NCBI GenBank assembly: GCA_003611805.1
Contig: RAYM01000028.1
Span: forward strand, 37,020 to 101,019
DNA: 64,000 bases
DNA from: a bacterium 1xD42-87
GTDB taxonomy: Bacteria; Bacillota; Clostridia; Lachnospirales; Lachnospiraceae
Reading direction: 5' to 3'
Shown here: positions 18,138 through 26,470 of the stretch, piece by piece
How the letters are laid out: every line of letters begins with the position of its first letter
Numbering within the stretch: position 1 is the stretch's first letter
Notes under the pieces: model-generated
What the model saw: the letters and a program-made list of their open reading frames with translations, nothing else
Databases searched by the model: none
What the model was told of the DNA's origin: nothing
Made by a program: the position numbers and the translations under genes

Positions 18138-18737
18138 TCAGCCGCTTTCCCGCATCATGGAAAGGCTTACGAACAAGGCATAATGCGCCGGCTTAAACAT
18201 CTTTTGGTAGAGAGTATCCAGCGCCGTCAGTGAAGCCTCCTGTCCCCGCTCCCCGACAGGTCTGTAAAGAACGCTGTAATCCACGCCAAACAGGACGGAC
18301 CGCAGCGCCGTCATCTCGCAGCCGCAGGAGAGATAGAACGCGATCCGCCGCTCCCTGGTCAGACGCTGCTCCTCATTCTTCGCCGCCGAAATACGCTCAG
18401 ACTCGATGTAAATCCCATCCACTTCCGGCAGGTTTTCCATAAAATACGTTTCAAAAAGAGAAAAAGCCCGGTGCCCGAGCCCTCCGCCCCTCCTATCCTT
18501 CAGAATTGCAAAATAGTCAAGCAGTGCGCATCTCGTCTCCTCGCAGAGTATGAATACAGCGTAACCTGCTAACGTTTCCCCTTCGTACATCCCCAGAGAA
18601 AAGCCATAACCCGCATCCATGCTCCTGACAATATGACTCAAGGGCTTTAACTCGTCGGGCGGAAAGTCCTTCTTCATATAAGCCTGATAAACCTGCCCGA
18701 TTTCTTCCCTATCCAATTTTCTAACAATATATGCCAT
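18138..18737 (-). CDS. GNAT-family N-acetyltransferase
   Basis: This 199-residue protein has the GNAT layout: an N-terminal substrate helix region, beta strands GYGFSLGMYEGETLAGYAVF, the strand-helix LLDYFAILKDRRGGGLGHRAF containing the acetyl-CoA pyrophosphate loop (R/Q-x-x-G-x-G/A-like RRGGGLG), and a C-terminal strand with FYLSCGCEM. It would transfer an acyl group from acyl-CoA to an amine; the substrate cannot be told. The ATG is preceded by GAAAGGAAACAGG. It follows the DUF512 gene in the same direction after 139 bases of AT-rich sequence that contains two AAAGTTATGTMAA motifs. Confidence 0.8.
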   Translation of the reverse strand: MAYIVRKLDREEIGQVYQAYMKKDFPPDELKPLSHIVRSMDAGYGFSLGMYEGETLAGYAVFILCEETRCALLDYFAILKDRRGGGLGHRAFSLFETYFMENLPEVDGIYIESERISAAKNEEQRLTRERRIAFYLSCGCEMTALRSVLFGVDYSVLYRPVGERGQEASLTALDTLYQKMFKPAHYALFVSLSMMRESG

Positions 18738-18876
18738 ATCCTGTTTCCTTTCGCAAAACTAATTTACATAACTTTGCGCCTGTATATAAACATCTATCCG
18801 TATCACTCCAATAAGTTGACATAACTTTTCTCCAATGACAATTTTAACGTCAGTTTTTTATGACATACATGTCAAT

Positions 18877-20292
18877 TCACCTGTCATAACAATCCACATA
18901 CACAAAAGTCTCTTCGTCATTCTCCCTGCCCATGTAGTAATCCGAATGTAAAGCCGCCTCCACAAAATCTCCGCCACCCGGCTCTATTACCGTCACCGGA
19001 ATGCCAAGCGCCCGCTCCACATCCGAAACCGTGACATCGTCCAGAAAGACCTGCTCCCCGCTCCGCAGCATATTGGCGGGAATGAAAAGTGCGTCCCCAA
19101 GACTCCCCCCACTCTTCTGCCGCTCCTTTAACTGGGCTATCAGGTCCTGCCCCGTAACCAGCCCGGCAACGGTAATCGTCTCCCCGAAAAAATCATTTCG
19201 AATAGGGCAGACATGCATGGCAAGACCCGGACAGGCACCGCAAAGCTCCTCTGCCGCGTCCCGTATCAAAGGATACGCCAGTCTGCCCGTCGCCACAGTG
19301 ATTGTTCGATTCACCTTCGCCTGTCTGCCTTGACCATTTTGGTCAGCCGAAATCGCCCGCATTGCCTCCGCGAACTCCTCCCGGAACAGCCGCATCATGC
19401 CGACGCCGTTTTCCAGCTGGATATACCCGTCGTAGCGCTCCTCCTCCGGGAAATCCCGCTCCGCCAGCATATAAAATTCATCACTGGCATGAATAAAGTG
19501 TAGACCGTATTGGTCAAAGCAGACTTTCTGGTACGTTTCGATCATGTCAATGATCTCTCCCGCCTCCTCCTTTGTAAAAAGCTCCAACGGATAAAGACCT
19601 TCCCTGTATTTCGTGATACCCGCGGGCACCACCGACACGCTGCGCATAAAAGGCAGATACTTCATCAAATCCGTAATGCTGCGCCGCAGTTCCTCCCCGT
19701 CATTGACCCCCTTACAGCAGACAATCTGCCCGTTCATCTCCACATGACCCTCATAGAAACGGTCCAGAAAACGCAGCTTTTCCCCCGCGAACCGGTTGTG
19801 GAGCACCTTACACCGAAGCTCTGGGTTTGTGGTCTGCACTGAAATATTAATCGGCGCAAGCTGCATTTGAATAATGCGCTCCACATCATGATCGTCCATG
19901 TTGGTCAATGTGATATAATTCCCTTGCAAAAAGGAAAGCCGGGAGTCGTCATCCTTAAAATACAAGGTTTCCCGCATCCCCGGCGGCATCTGGTCAATAA
20001 AGCAGAAGATGCACTTGTTACTGCAGGAGCGGTAGTCGCTCATCAGACCGTTTTCAAACTCCACGCCCAAATCTTCGTCGTAATCCTTGTCGATTTCCAG
20101 AAGCCACTCCGCGCCGTCCGCCTTGCGCACAAGTATTTCCACATACTCGTCCTTCATCAGATAACGGTAGTCGAACACATCCTCTATTTCCTTGTCATTC
20201 ATGGAAAGAAGGACGTCGCCCGCTTCCATTCCCATCTCCTCCGCGATGGAACCGGGCATAACCTCCTTCACCACATGCTCTGTCTTATTCAA
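18877..20292 (-). CDS. DUF512 radical-SAM-like protein with N-terminal PDZ domain
   Basis: This protein is 471 residues when started at the TTG at 20292. A short PDZ-like domain (VVKEVMPGSIAEEMGMEAGDVLL) is followed by the cysteine cluster CSNKCIFC (C90, C94, C97). That is a CxxxCxxC motif as in radical SAM enzymes, with CFIDQMPPGMRETLYFKDDDSRLSF typical of DUF512. The C-terminal DUF512 region follows, containing TVATGRLAYP and the NDFFGETITVAGL segment. DUF512 proteins are common in Clostridia and Cyanobacteria; the reaction is unknown. A TTG frame start at 20328 overlaps a consensus -10 TATAAT and therefore cannot be translated from that promoter, whereas the TTG at 20292 has AAAGAGG upstream. 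A linker near residue 325 contains an ADQNGQG insertion with the palindrome discussed under findings. Confidence 0.85.
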   Translation of the reverse strand: MNKTEHVVKEVMPGSIAEEMGMEAGDVLLSMNDKEIEDVFDYRYLMKDEYVEILVRKADGAEWLLEIDKDYDEDLGVEFENGLMSDYRSCSNKCIFCFIDQMPPGMRETLYFKDDDSRLSFLQGNYITLTNMDDHDVERIIQMQLAPINISVQTTNPELRCKVLHNRFAGEKLRFLDRFYEGHVEMNGQIVCCKGVNDGEELRRSITDLMKYLPFMRSVSVVPAGITKYREGLYPLELFTKEEAGEIIDMIETYQKVCFDQYGLHFIHASDEFYMLAERDFPEEERYDGYIQLENGVGMMRLFREEFAEAMRAISADQNGQGRQAKVNRTITVATGRLAYPLIRDAAEELCGACPGLAMHVCPIRNDFFGETITVAGLVTGQDLIAQLKERQKSGGSLGDALFIPANMLRSGEQVFLDDVTVSDVERALGIPVTVIEPGGGDFVEAALHSDYYMGRENDEETFVYVDCYDR

Positions 20293-20327
20293 ATCCGGGA
20301 TCCTCTTTCCGTGCTTTTTCTGTCTCA

Positions 20328-20357
20328 ATTATACAGGGAACATCCTATAAAAAGCAA
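20328..20357 (-). promoter_or_regulatory. Promoter of the DUF512 gene
   Basis: On the minus strand a -35 TTGCTT (20357-20352) is followed by an 18-base spacer and a perfect -10 TATAAT (20333-20328). Transcription would start near 20320. This excludes the TTG at 20328 and supports translation from 20292. Confidence 0.6.
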
Positions 20358-20407
20358 TACCGCAAACATCCAAAGAGGATTCAGTTTACATAACTTTACT
20401 GTTGCGC

Positions 20408-20584
20408 CTACTCTTCAAGAATGGAATACTGCAGCATCTCGTATAAGAGCTTCGTCCCCTCCTTAATTTCCGGCGGTAAAAGCGCGCGCGCCACCAGCTT
20501 ATACCCCTCCCCAGGCGCATCGATGCGCTCTAAGTTCGCGTAATCCCCGTCAATACTTGCCACCCGGTACTGAAATGTAATCAT
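20408..20584 (-). CDS. Conserved-looking 58-residue protein in the biotin operon
   Basis: The protein is short and without membrane segments, beginning MITFQYRVASIDGDYANLER and ending YEMLQYSILEE. It has a strong ribosome site (GGGGGTGGAG, 4 bases before the ATG) and starts 17 bases after the bioB stop, so it is almost certainly the last gene of the biotin transcript. Codon use and the alternation of charged and hydrophobic residues look protein-like. I do not recognise a characterised family. A role connected with biotin, or with the adjacent DUF512 gene, can only be guessed from position. Confidence 0.7.
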   Translation of the reverse strand: MITFQYRVASIDGDYANLERIDAPGEGYKLVARALLPPEIKEGTKLLYEMLQYSILEE

Positions 20585-20601
20585 GTCTCCACCCCCTGTT
20601 T

Positions 20602-21570
20602 CTATCCTTTCACCACAGTATACCCCATTTTTTCAATCAGCGCCATATCCGTCTCCACGGTAATGCCTGCCGTAGTCAGCATATCCCCGCTGATGGCGGC
20701 ATTTGCGCCTCCGGCAAAGCACCGCTCCCCCTTATCTCCGAGCAGGCCCCTGCCGCCAGCCAGCCGGATGGAAGCATCCGGGATGATAAAGCGGAAAACC
20801 GCCACAATCCGCCGCACCTCGTCGTTTGTCAGCACCGAATTTTTCTCGTAAGGCGTACCCGGAATCGGGTTTAATACATTGACGGGAACAGACTTTACAC
20901 CAAGCTCCCGCGCCGTCAGTACCATGTCAATCCGGTCTTCCATCGTCTCGCCCAGCCCCATAATGCCGCCGCTGCAGATGGAAAGCCCCGCCCGTTTCGC
21001 CGCCCGCAGCGTCTCGATCTTGTCCGCGTAAGTGTGCGTTGTGCAGACCGACGTAAAATACCGCGCGGAAGATTCCAGATTACAGTGGACACGGGATGCC
21101 CCCGCTTCCTTCAATTTCTTAAAATCCGCCTCCCCAAGCAGACCGAAGGAGACACAGACTTCTATGCCTGCCTCCCGCCGCACCGCGCGGATGCTCTCGC
21201 AGACCTGTTCCACTTCCGCCTCCGAAAGCCGCCTGCCGCTTGTGACAATGGAATAGCGAAGCACTCCCTGAGCCGCGTTGTGTTTCGCCTGCGCCACGAT
21301 TTTTTCCGTGGAAAGTAACGGGTAAGACTCTCCGCAGGCGGTCGTATAGTGCACACTCTGGGCACAATATTTACAGTCTTCCGAACACCGCCCGCACTTT
21401 CCGTTTATAATCGTGCAAAGGTCAAAACGATTCCCACAAAAATGCGCCCGAATTTCGTCCGCCGCCTGACAGAGTTCCTCCAATGGCGCCTTTATCAAAG
21501 GCATAACCTCCGCCTTCGTGAGAAGTCCGCCCGCGTATAATCTTTCCTGTAATTCTCTTATATTGCCCAT
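20602..21570 (-). CDS. bioB: Biotin synthase
   Basis: This 322-residue radical SAM enzyme inserts sulfur into dethiobiotin to give biotin. The AdoMet-binding 4Fe-4S cluster motif is CSEDCKYC (C62, C66, C69). Other family signatures are YSIVTSGRRLSEAEV, CVSFGLLGEADFKKLKEAGASRVHCNLESS with the tyrosine/asparagine pocket, ICSGGIMGLGETMEDR, and VPVNVLNPIPGTP. Length is normal. The ATG has AGAGG 9 bases upstream. It lies 201 bases downstream of bioA; the gap contains two AAAAGTTATGTAAAC copies, so a secondary promoter or processing site may exist there. Confidence 0.97.
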   Translation of the reverse strand: MGNIRELQERLYAGGLLTKAEVMPLIKAPLEELCQAADEIRAHFCGNRFDLCTIINGKCGRCSEDCKYCAQSVHYTTACGESYPLLSTEKIVAQAKHNAAQGVLRYSIVTSGRRLSEAEVEQVCESIRAVRREAGIEVCVSFGLLGEADFKKLKEAGASRVHCNLESSARYFTSVCTTHTYADKIETLRAAKRAGLSICSGGIMGLGETMEDRIDMVLTARELGVKSVPVNVLNPIPGTPYEKNSVLTNDEVRRIVAVFRFIIPDASIRLAGGRGLLGDKGERCFAGGANAAISGDMLTTAGITVETDMALIEKMGYTVVKG

Positions 21571-21630
21571 CTGTATGTACCTCTTTTCTGCTTTCCGATT
21601 TTATATTTATTCTATCTTCAAAATCAATCA

Positions 21631-21682
21631 GTTTACATAACTTTTACTTTGGCTCATCCTTTCGGGTTTACATAACTTTTCC
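21631..21682. repeat. Paired AAAAGTTATGTAAAC motifs upstream of bioB
   Basis: Two direct copies (minus strand) of AAAAGTTATGTAAAC lie at 21682-21666 and 21647-21631, about 35 bases apart. Related copies occur at 18776-18760, 18830-18814, about 20404-20388 and 54334-54319, mostly in leaders of minus-strand genes. The motif does not match the BirA operator. Its function is unknown. Confidence 0.5.
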
Positions 21683-21771
21683 TATGCATTCTATCTCCGC
21701 CAAATTTCCATATTTATAAACTTGCATCCAAAACATACCTGAAATTCTCATAAGGCATTTTTTGCATAATA

Positions 21772-22959
21772 TCATACGAACCATGCTTTCATTACAGACA
21801 AAATCTGCACCAGCTCCTCCTCCTCAATCACATACGGCGGCATCGCATAGAGATACCTGAGGAACGGTCTGGCAAACACGCCCTGTTTCCTCGCAAATTC
21901 CTGATACCCCGCAAGAGACTCGCTGTCATATACTTCCATGCAGATACAGCCGCCCATAATGCGCACCTCCTTCACCTTGGGACTTTCAAAACCCGCCGTC
22001 TCCCGCCGCATAATCTCCGTAATCCGATGAATCTTCGCCATATAGTCCTGACTCTCAAACAGCTCGATGGACGCAAGCGCCACGCTGCAGGCAAGGGCGT
22101 TCCCCATAAAAGTAGGGCCGTGCATCAGTGCAAGCGCCGGGTCGTCCCCGTAAAATCCCCGGTAAACCCTTTCTCCCGCCACCGTCACCGCATGACCGAT
22201 ATAACCGCCCGTCAGCGCCTTGCCGAGCACAAGAATGTCCGGCAGTACCTCGTCCGCCACAAACCGGCAGCCTGTCCGCCCGAAGCCCGTCGCCACTTCG
22301 TCAAAAATAAGCAGCACGTCATATCGGTCGCAAAGCTGCCTTGCACGCCTTAAGAATGCCAGATCGTACATCCGCATTCCTCCTGCCCCCTGTAAAAGCG
22401 GCTCCACAATAAAGCAGTTAAGCTCTCCGTGATGTTTCTCGAAAGCCTCCTCCAAAGCCGGAATCTCCGTGGGAATATGAATCACGCCCTGCTTGCTTTC
22501 AAAAGCAAAATGATAATCTTCGTCATCCCCCACCTCCATCGTTTTGAAGGTATCGCCGTGGTAAGAATGGGTGAGCGAGAGCACCGTTTTGCGCTCATCC
22601 TTCCTGTTCACGTTATATTGCAAAGCCATCTTCAAAGCCACTTCCACCGCCACCGAACCCGAGTCCGAAAAGAAGCAGTAGTCCAAATCACCGGGCAGCC
22701 AGGCAGCCAGCTTGTCCGAAAGTTTCTGCACAGCCGGATGGGTCAGCCCGCCAAGCATTACATGGGAAAACACATCCGCCTGCTCCTTGATTGCCCTCGT
22801 CAGCACAGGATGTCTATAACCGTGAATCACGCTCCACCATGAGGAGATGGAGTCGATCATTTTTTCCCCCTCTTTTGTATAAAGATACACACCCGCCGCA
22901 TCCACGATCTCGTAGGGCGGTTTCATGGTTTTCATCTGTTCATAAGGATACCAGATCAT
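21772..22959 (-). CDS. bioA: Adenosylmethionine-8-amino-7-oxononanoate aminotransferase
   Basis: This 395-residue class-III PLP aminotransferase converts KAPA to DAPA with S-adenosylmethionine as amino donor. Family markers are WYPYEQM at the N-terminus, SISSWWSVIHGYRHP, FSDSGSVAVEVALKMA, YHGDTF, IFDEVATGFGRTG (D220, E221) and the PLP lysine K247 in VLGKALTGGYIGHAVT. PTFMGNALACSVA completes the active site. The Trp-rich N-terminal motif separates BioA from other class-III enzymes. It is slightly shorter than the E. coli enzyme. It lies 85 bases after bioD in the operon. Because bioF is not in the window, the source of KAPA is not evident. Confidence 0.96.
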   Translation of the reverse strand: MIWYPYEQMKTMKPPYEIVDAAGVYLYTKEGEKMIDSISSWWSVIHGYRHPVLTRAIKEQADVFSHVMLGGLTHPAVQKLSDKLAAWLPGDLDYCFFSDSGSVAVEVALKMALQYNVNRKDERKTVLSLTHSYHGDTFKTMEVGDDEDYHFAFESKQGVIHIPTEIPALEEAFEKHHGELNCFIVEPLLQGAGGMRMYDLAFLRRARQLCDRYDVLLIFDEVATGFGRTGCRFVADEVLPDILVLGKALTGGYIGHAVTVAGERVYRGFYGDDPALALMHGPTFMGNALACSVALASIELFESQDYMAKIHRITEIMRRETAGFESPKVKEVRIMGGCICMEVYDSESLAGYQEFARKQGVFARPFLRYLYAMPPYVIEEEELVQILSVMKAWFV

Positions 22960-23044
22960 TGTAAAGTCCTCTCTTTATCACTTTATAAAATATTTAGGAT
23001 TGCACAATTAATGTAGCTCTGAGAAGAGTTTCTCAATTATCCAA

Positions 23045-23728
23045 TCAACGATAAACTGCCTTCAGTTCCTCCACATCCATAGACAGCTCCCGCTCCCCCT
23101 CCTGCACGCGGGCAAGAGTTGTAAGTCCCGTCAGCTCCTCGCACATGCGGATATTGTCTTCCTCCATCACATTGCCGGGATGAAAGCGGTTAAAAATCAT
23201 CCCCACAACGGGAATATTTCTGGCACGCATGTACTCTGCCGTAAGCGCCACACTGTTGATGGTGCCAAGTCCCGCGTCAGCAACAAGCAGACAGGACAAA
23301 TTCAGGACTTTTACCACATCCTCCAGCATAATCTTCTCACCGTCATAACGAATCGGGCAAAGAATGCCGCCGCTGCCTTCCACAGTCACATAGTCGTACT
23401 TTTCACTGACTTTCAAAAAGCCGTCCTGAACCACAGAAAGTTCTGCCGGCCCGCCCTCAATCCGAGCCGCCAGATGGGGCGAATACGCATGTTCATAGAT
23501 GTAAGGACACATCTCCTCCAAAGGCTGTGCGATCCCGGAAACTTCCCTCACGGACAGAGCGTCCCCCGGTATCAGCGATCCATCCGCCCTTCTCTCATTG
23601 CCGCTCATCGCCGCCTTGTAATAGGCGGCATTTGCCCCGCTCTCCTTAATCTTCTTAATGACCAGACCGGTCACATATGTCTTACCCACATCCGTCCCCG
23701 TTCCTGTGACAAAAAGATTTTTACTCAT
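23045..23728 (-). CDS. bioD: Dethiobiotin synthetase
   Basis: This 227-residue ATP-dependent carboligase closes the ureido ring of dethiobiotin from DAPA and CO2. The P-loop is GTGTDVGKT (residues 9-17). YYKAAMSG and the acidic TVEGSGGILCPI segment match the BioD fold, and VVGMIFNRF is the NTPase-fold strand. The ATG at 23728, with AAAGGGAG 8 bases upstream, is preferred over the in-frame GTG at 23737. It is second in the operon, 76 bases after bioY. Confidence 0.96.
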   Translation of the reverse strand: MSKNLFVTGTGTDVGKTYVTGLVIKKIKESGANAAYYKAAMSGNERRADGSLIPGDALSVREVSGIAQPLEEMCPYIYEHAYSPHLAARIEGGPAELSVVQDGFLKVSEKYDYVTVEGSGGILCPIRYDGEKIMLEDVVKVLNLSCLLVADAGLGTINSVALTAEYMRARNIPVVGMIFNRFHPGNVMEEDNIRMCEELTGLTTLARVQEGERELSMDVEELKAVYR

Positions 23729-23804
23729 ACAGCCCACTCCCTTTCTTCCACTTCCCTGCCGCGTATTACCATTTGTCCTGCCTGCCCTTTTTGCGTCTGC
23801 ACAC

Positions 23805-24434
23805 TCAGTTCCCCGCGATACCCGCCATCCTCTGAAAAACAGGTCTGACCCTAACAGTCAATATAGCCGCAAGAATACACAGACAGATATCGCCCGGAAC
23901 CGCCAGCACGAAGCAGTAAAGAAACAGCGGTCCGATTGCAATCGGTGTATCAATCACATAATTGCATATCACATAATAGTAAATCATCCCCGCCGCATAG
24001 ACAATAAAAAGCCCCAGAAAGTTCACAGCCATGACCCACCCGGTCGTTAAGCGCCCTTTGCGCTCCACCATCCTGCCCGTCACATATGCCGCCAGCATAA
24101 ATCCAAGCAGATAGCCAAAACTTGGTTTCAATATGTACCAGAAGCCGCCGCCCTCCGCAAAGACGGGAAGCCCAACCAAACCGAGCAGAATGTAAACGCC
24201 GACGCTCAGCGCTCCTTTCCTGCCACCCAGCAGAAGTCCCGCTAACATGGTAAACAGAAACTGCAGGGTAAACGGCACTACCGGTATGGGAACCTTGATA
24301 AAAGCCCCCACCGCAATTAACGTGGTAAATACCCCGCAAAGCACCATATCCTGTGTACTGATTTTTGACCTCGCAGCAGTCCCCCTGCTATTGCCGGATT
24401 TTACGCCAAACTCACACGATTTTTGTTTTTCCAT
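23805..24434 (-). CDS. bioY: BioY biotin transporter (ECF-type S component)
   Basis: This 209-residue membrane protein has about six hydrophobic helices. Family signatures are AVGAFIKVPIPVVPFTLQ, the glycine-rich LLLGGRKGALSVGVYILLGLVGLPVF, and GGFWYILKPSFGYLLGF. BioY captures biotin and, with energy-coupling-factor ATPases encoded elsewhere, imports it. It is the first gene of the biotin operon and the BirA-type operator lies directly upstream, so uptake and synthesis are switched together by biotin supply. Its N-terminal ~30 residues are hydrophilic and longer than usual. Confidence 0.95.
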   Translation of the reverse strand: MEKQKSCEFGVKSGNSRGTAARSKISTQDMVLCGVFTTLIAVGAFIKVPIPVVPFTLQFLFTMLAGLLLGGRKGALSVGVYILLGLVGLPVFAEGGGFWYILKPSFGYLLGFMLAAYVTGRMVERKGRLTTGWVMAVNFLGLFIVYAAGMIYYYVICNYVIDTPIAIGPLFLYCFVLAVPGDICLCILAAILTVRVRPVFQRMAGIAGN

Positions 24435-24470
24435 ACTATCCCTCCATTTTGACGACAGACGTTATTTTTC

Positions 24471-24502
24471 ATTGTCAACCTTTTGTGTATACCGGTTGAC
24501 AT
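24471..24502. promoter_or_regulatory. BirA-type biotin operator
   Basis: The inverted repeat ATTGTCAAC - 15 bases - GTTGACATC (24471-24479 and 24495-24503) follows the Gram-positive BirA consensus of about ATTGTTAAC-N15/16-GTTAACAAT, with conserved spacing. It lies between the -10 element and the bioY start, overlapping the expected transcription start. Biotinoyl-AMP-bound BirA would therefore block transcription of bioY-D-A-B. The BirA gene itself is not in the window. Confidence 0.8.
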
Positions 24503-24506
24503 CATG

Positions 24507-24534
24507 AGTATAGCATATTGCAAAGGAATGTCAA
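24507..24534 (-). promoter_or_regulatory. Promoter of the biotin operon
   Basis: A minus-strand -35 TTGACA (24534-24529), 16-base spacer and -10 TATACT (24512-24507) preceded by TGC (extended -10) form a strong sigma-A promoter. It abuts the BirA operator. Confidence 0.75.
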
Positions 24535-24672
24535 GATTTCTGCTCATAAAAGCCCCTCCCTGCTAACTATAAAACAGTCAAATGTACAATAAAAAGCAGG
24601 CTAACAAATCATTTCATTCGCTACCCTGCCCATAACGCAAACCTTACTTCTGTATTTTTCTGCGAATTTCCC

Positions 24673-25182
24673 TCACACAATCCCCAGCATCTTGCCAATC
24701 CAGTACGCCACTCCCAGCACCCAGCTGGTAAAGATCCCATACAAAATCACCGGTCCCGCAATCGTAAAAATCTTACAGCCGATACCGAACACCTGTCCTT
24801 CCTTCTGGTACTCGATCGCCGCCGAGGCAACGGAGTTCGCAAATCCCGTGATCGGCACAAGCGCGCCTGCGCCGCCCCACTCCACACATTTGTGGTAAAG
24901 TCCGAAGCCGGTCAGCAAGACGCTTGCGAGCACTAAAAGCATGGAACACCAGGAACCCGCCGTCTCCTTGTCCAGACCCATGCTGTTTGTGGCATAGTTT
25001 AAAATACACTGCCCTGCCACACAAATCATGCCGCCGACTACAAAAGCCTTCGCCATGCGCACGGGCATACTGTACTTCGGCGTTGTCTGTTCCACATGCT
25101 GCCTGTAAGCCTGCTCCTTTTCCTGCTGTGTCATGTTTTCTTCCTGAATCTTTGTTTCTTTTTGTACCTGATTCTGTGCCAT
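24673..25182 (-). CDS. spoVAC: Stage V sporulation protein AC
   Basis: This 169-residue membrane protein with about four helices matches SpoVAC: MPVRMAKAFVVGGMICVAGQ, GFGLYHKCVEWGGAGALVPITGFANSVASAA and the conserved EYQKEGQVFGIGCKIFTIAGPVI. SpoVAC is a mechanosensitive channel of the spore inner membrane that works with other SpoVA proteins in moving calcium-dipicolinate during sporulation and germination. The N-terminal ~25 residues are a hydrophilic Gln/Glu-rich extension; an internal ATG (MTQQ) with its own ribosome site is an alternative start. The upstream neighbour is spoVAB, 142 bases away. No spoVAD or spoVAE follows; the bio operon comes next. Confidence 0.95.
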   Translation of the reverse strand: MAQNQVQKETKIQEENMTQQEKEQAYRQHVEQTTPKYSMPVRMAKAFVVGGMICVAGQCILNYATNSMGLDKETAGSWCSMLLVLASVLLTGFGLYHKCVEWGGAGALVPITGFANSVASAAIEYQKEGQVFGIGCKIFTIAGPVILYGIFTSWVLGVAYWIGKMLGIV

Positions 25183-25324
25183 AGTATACTTTCTCCTTTT
25201 CCCGCTATCCTAACCTCTATTCCTTGTCGATATGCACATTTCCTTTTCAGCCCAAAACCCTGCGCCATTTTGAAACATCTGCCGGGATTTCCCGTCACAG
25301 AACGCTTTTATAGCCGACGGCTCT

Positions 25325-25810
25325 TCACAAAAACACCCGCTGCGTAAAGTAAATAATACTTCCCATCAGTTTTCCAAGCGCCACCGCCAGCATCGCAATC
25401 CCCAGCCCGTGGCGGAATCCGATTCTTCTGGCAAAGATGGGAATCGTGTTTAACATCTCTGCGATGGCAAGCGCAAGGCATCCCACAAAAATTCCCGCGA
25501 ACAGACCAAATACAATCTGTATGAGTGTCCCGACAAAATTCCATACACCCTCCGTCGCCGCCCCGAAGACCGCATGTGTCCGCACCATTCTTCCTATCAT
25601 GCCCCACTCGCCGAAAACGCTGAAAAAACAGCCAAACAATGTGCCGAATATGACCATCTCCTCCAGCACAAACACCTTTTTTGCCACATGCATTTTGCCC
25701 GCAAACCTTGGAATCAGCCCCACTGAAATCAGCACCGTAAACACGCCCGCCGACACGATCAGACCTGCGCTCCCTCCAATCACCGCCAAAAGACACTGTT
25801 TAAGAAACAT
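25325..25810 (-). CDS. spoVAB: Stage V sporulation protein AB
   Basis: This 161-residue protein with about five membrane helices matches SpoVAB: LAVIGGSAGLIVSAGVFTVL, a central EGVWNFVGTLIQIVFGLFAG-like segment and a C-terminal FARRIGFRHGLGIAMLAVALGKLMGS. It belongs to the SpoVA channel complex. The ATG at 25810 overlaps the end of spoVAA by 11 bases, giving translational coupling. The longer frame from 25843 lies inside spoVAA and has no need to be used. Confidence 0.92.
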   Translation of the reverse strand: MFLKQCLLAVIGGSAGLIVSAGVFTVLISVGLIPRFAGKMHVAKKVFVLEEMVIFGTLFGCFFSVFGEWGMIGRMVRTHAVFGAATEGVWNFVGTLIQIVFGLFAGIFVGCLALAIAEMLNTIPIFARRIGFRHGLGIAMLAVALGKLMGSIIYFTQRVFL

Positions 25811-26435
25811 CAATGGTCTTTCCCTCCCTGTCCGCCGTCGCAATCAGCGCTTGGTTTACATCCTTTTCATAGACCCGCATTTCCACCTCAATCGGGGTCG
25901 GGTCTTTCGTAATCCGCCTGCCGCCGATGTGATTAAAGAATACGATAATCCCCACAGCCAGTCCGACCGAGTAAGACAGTTCCAGAATCCCGTACCCGTC
26001 ACCACGATAGCCCGTCACCATCTCGTAAAGTTTGGAAAAAACCTCGTTGATGCCGATATCGTTGTGGAAGGCCATAATCGTGAACGCCGTGCCGAAAAAG
26101 CTGATGAGAGCCACAAAAGCAAGCTTGCACCACTGTGCAAACCCTTTGTGCCTGTCCACGCTGATCCATTCCACAAGCACGTCCGTCTCCCCCAGATTCT
26201 CCACGCTCACGCCGGGACACGCCTTCTCAATCTCCGCAATAACCTTGAGCATACTGATGACCTGCCGCTTGCATTCCCCTTCCTGAAAGGTCCACAGCTT
26301 CAGGGATTTCGCCTTTGCAAGCACATGGGAATCCGCACAGGTAAGCGTGGCGATATCCTTAACACACACCTCCGGCGTCTGCATCTCTATATTCTGTTCC
26401 GCTTTCAGATATATGGTCACGTTATTAGTTGACAT
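25800..26435 (-). CDS. spoVAA: Stage V sporulation protein AA
   Basis: This 211-residue protein has a soluble N-terminal domain (residues 1-110; VTIYLKAEQNIEM, VCVKDIATLTC, VENLGETDVLVEWI) and two C-terminal membrane helices (FAQWCKLAFVALISFFGTAF; LSYSVGLAVGIIVFFNHIGG), the SpoVAA architecture. It is the first gene of spoVAA-AB-AC. GGGAGAAG lies just before the ATG. No clear sigma-G (-35 TGAATA, -10 CATACTA) promoter was recognised upstream, where two hairpin elements lie instead. Confidence 0.92.
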   Translation of the reverse strand: MSTNNVTIYLKAEQNIEMQTPEVCVKDIATLTCADSHVLAKAKSLKLWTFQEGECKRQVISMLKVIAEIEKACPGVSVENLGETDVLVEWISVDRHKGFAQWCKLAFVALISFFGTAFTIMAFHNDIGINEVFSKLYEMVTGYRGDGYGILELSYSVGLAVGIIVFFNHIGGRRITKDPTPIEVEMRVYEKDVNQALIATADREGKTIDVS

Positions 26436-26470
26436 AACTTCTCCCGTTTCCCGTCATTTTTGTCTGTAAA

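Noticed and set aside
21631..21682. AAAAGTTATGTAAAC pair as a second BirA operator for bioB
   Set aside because: It is a direct, not inverted, repeat, and the same motif occurs upstream of genes unrelated to biotin.
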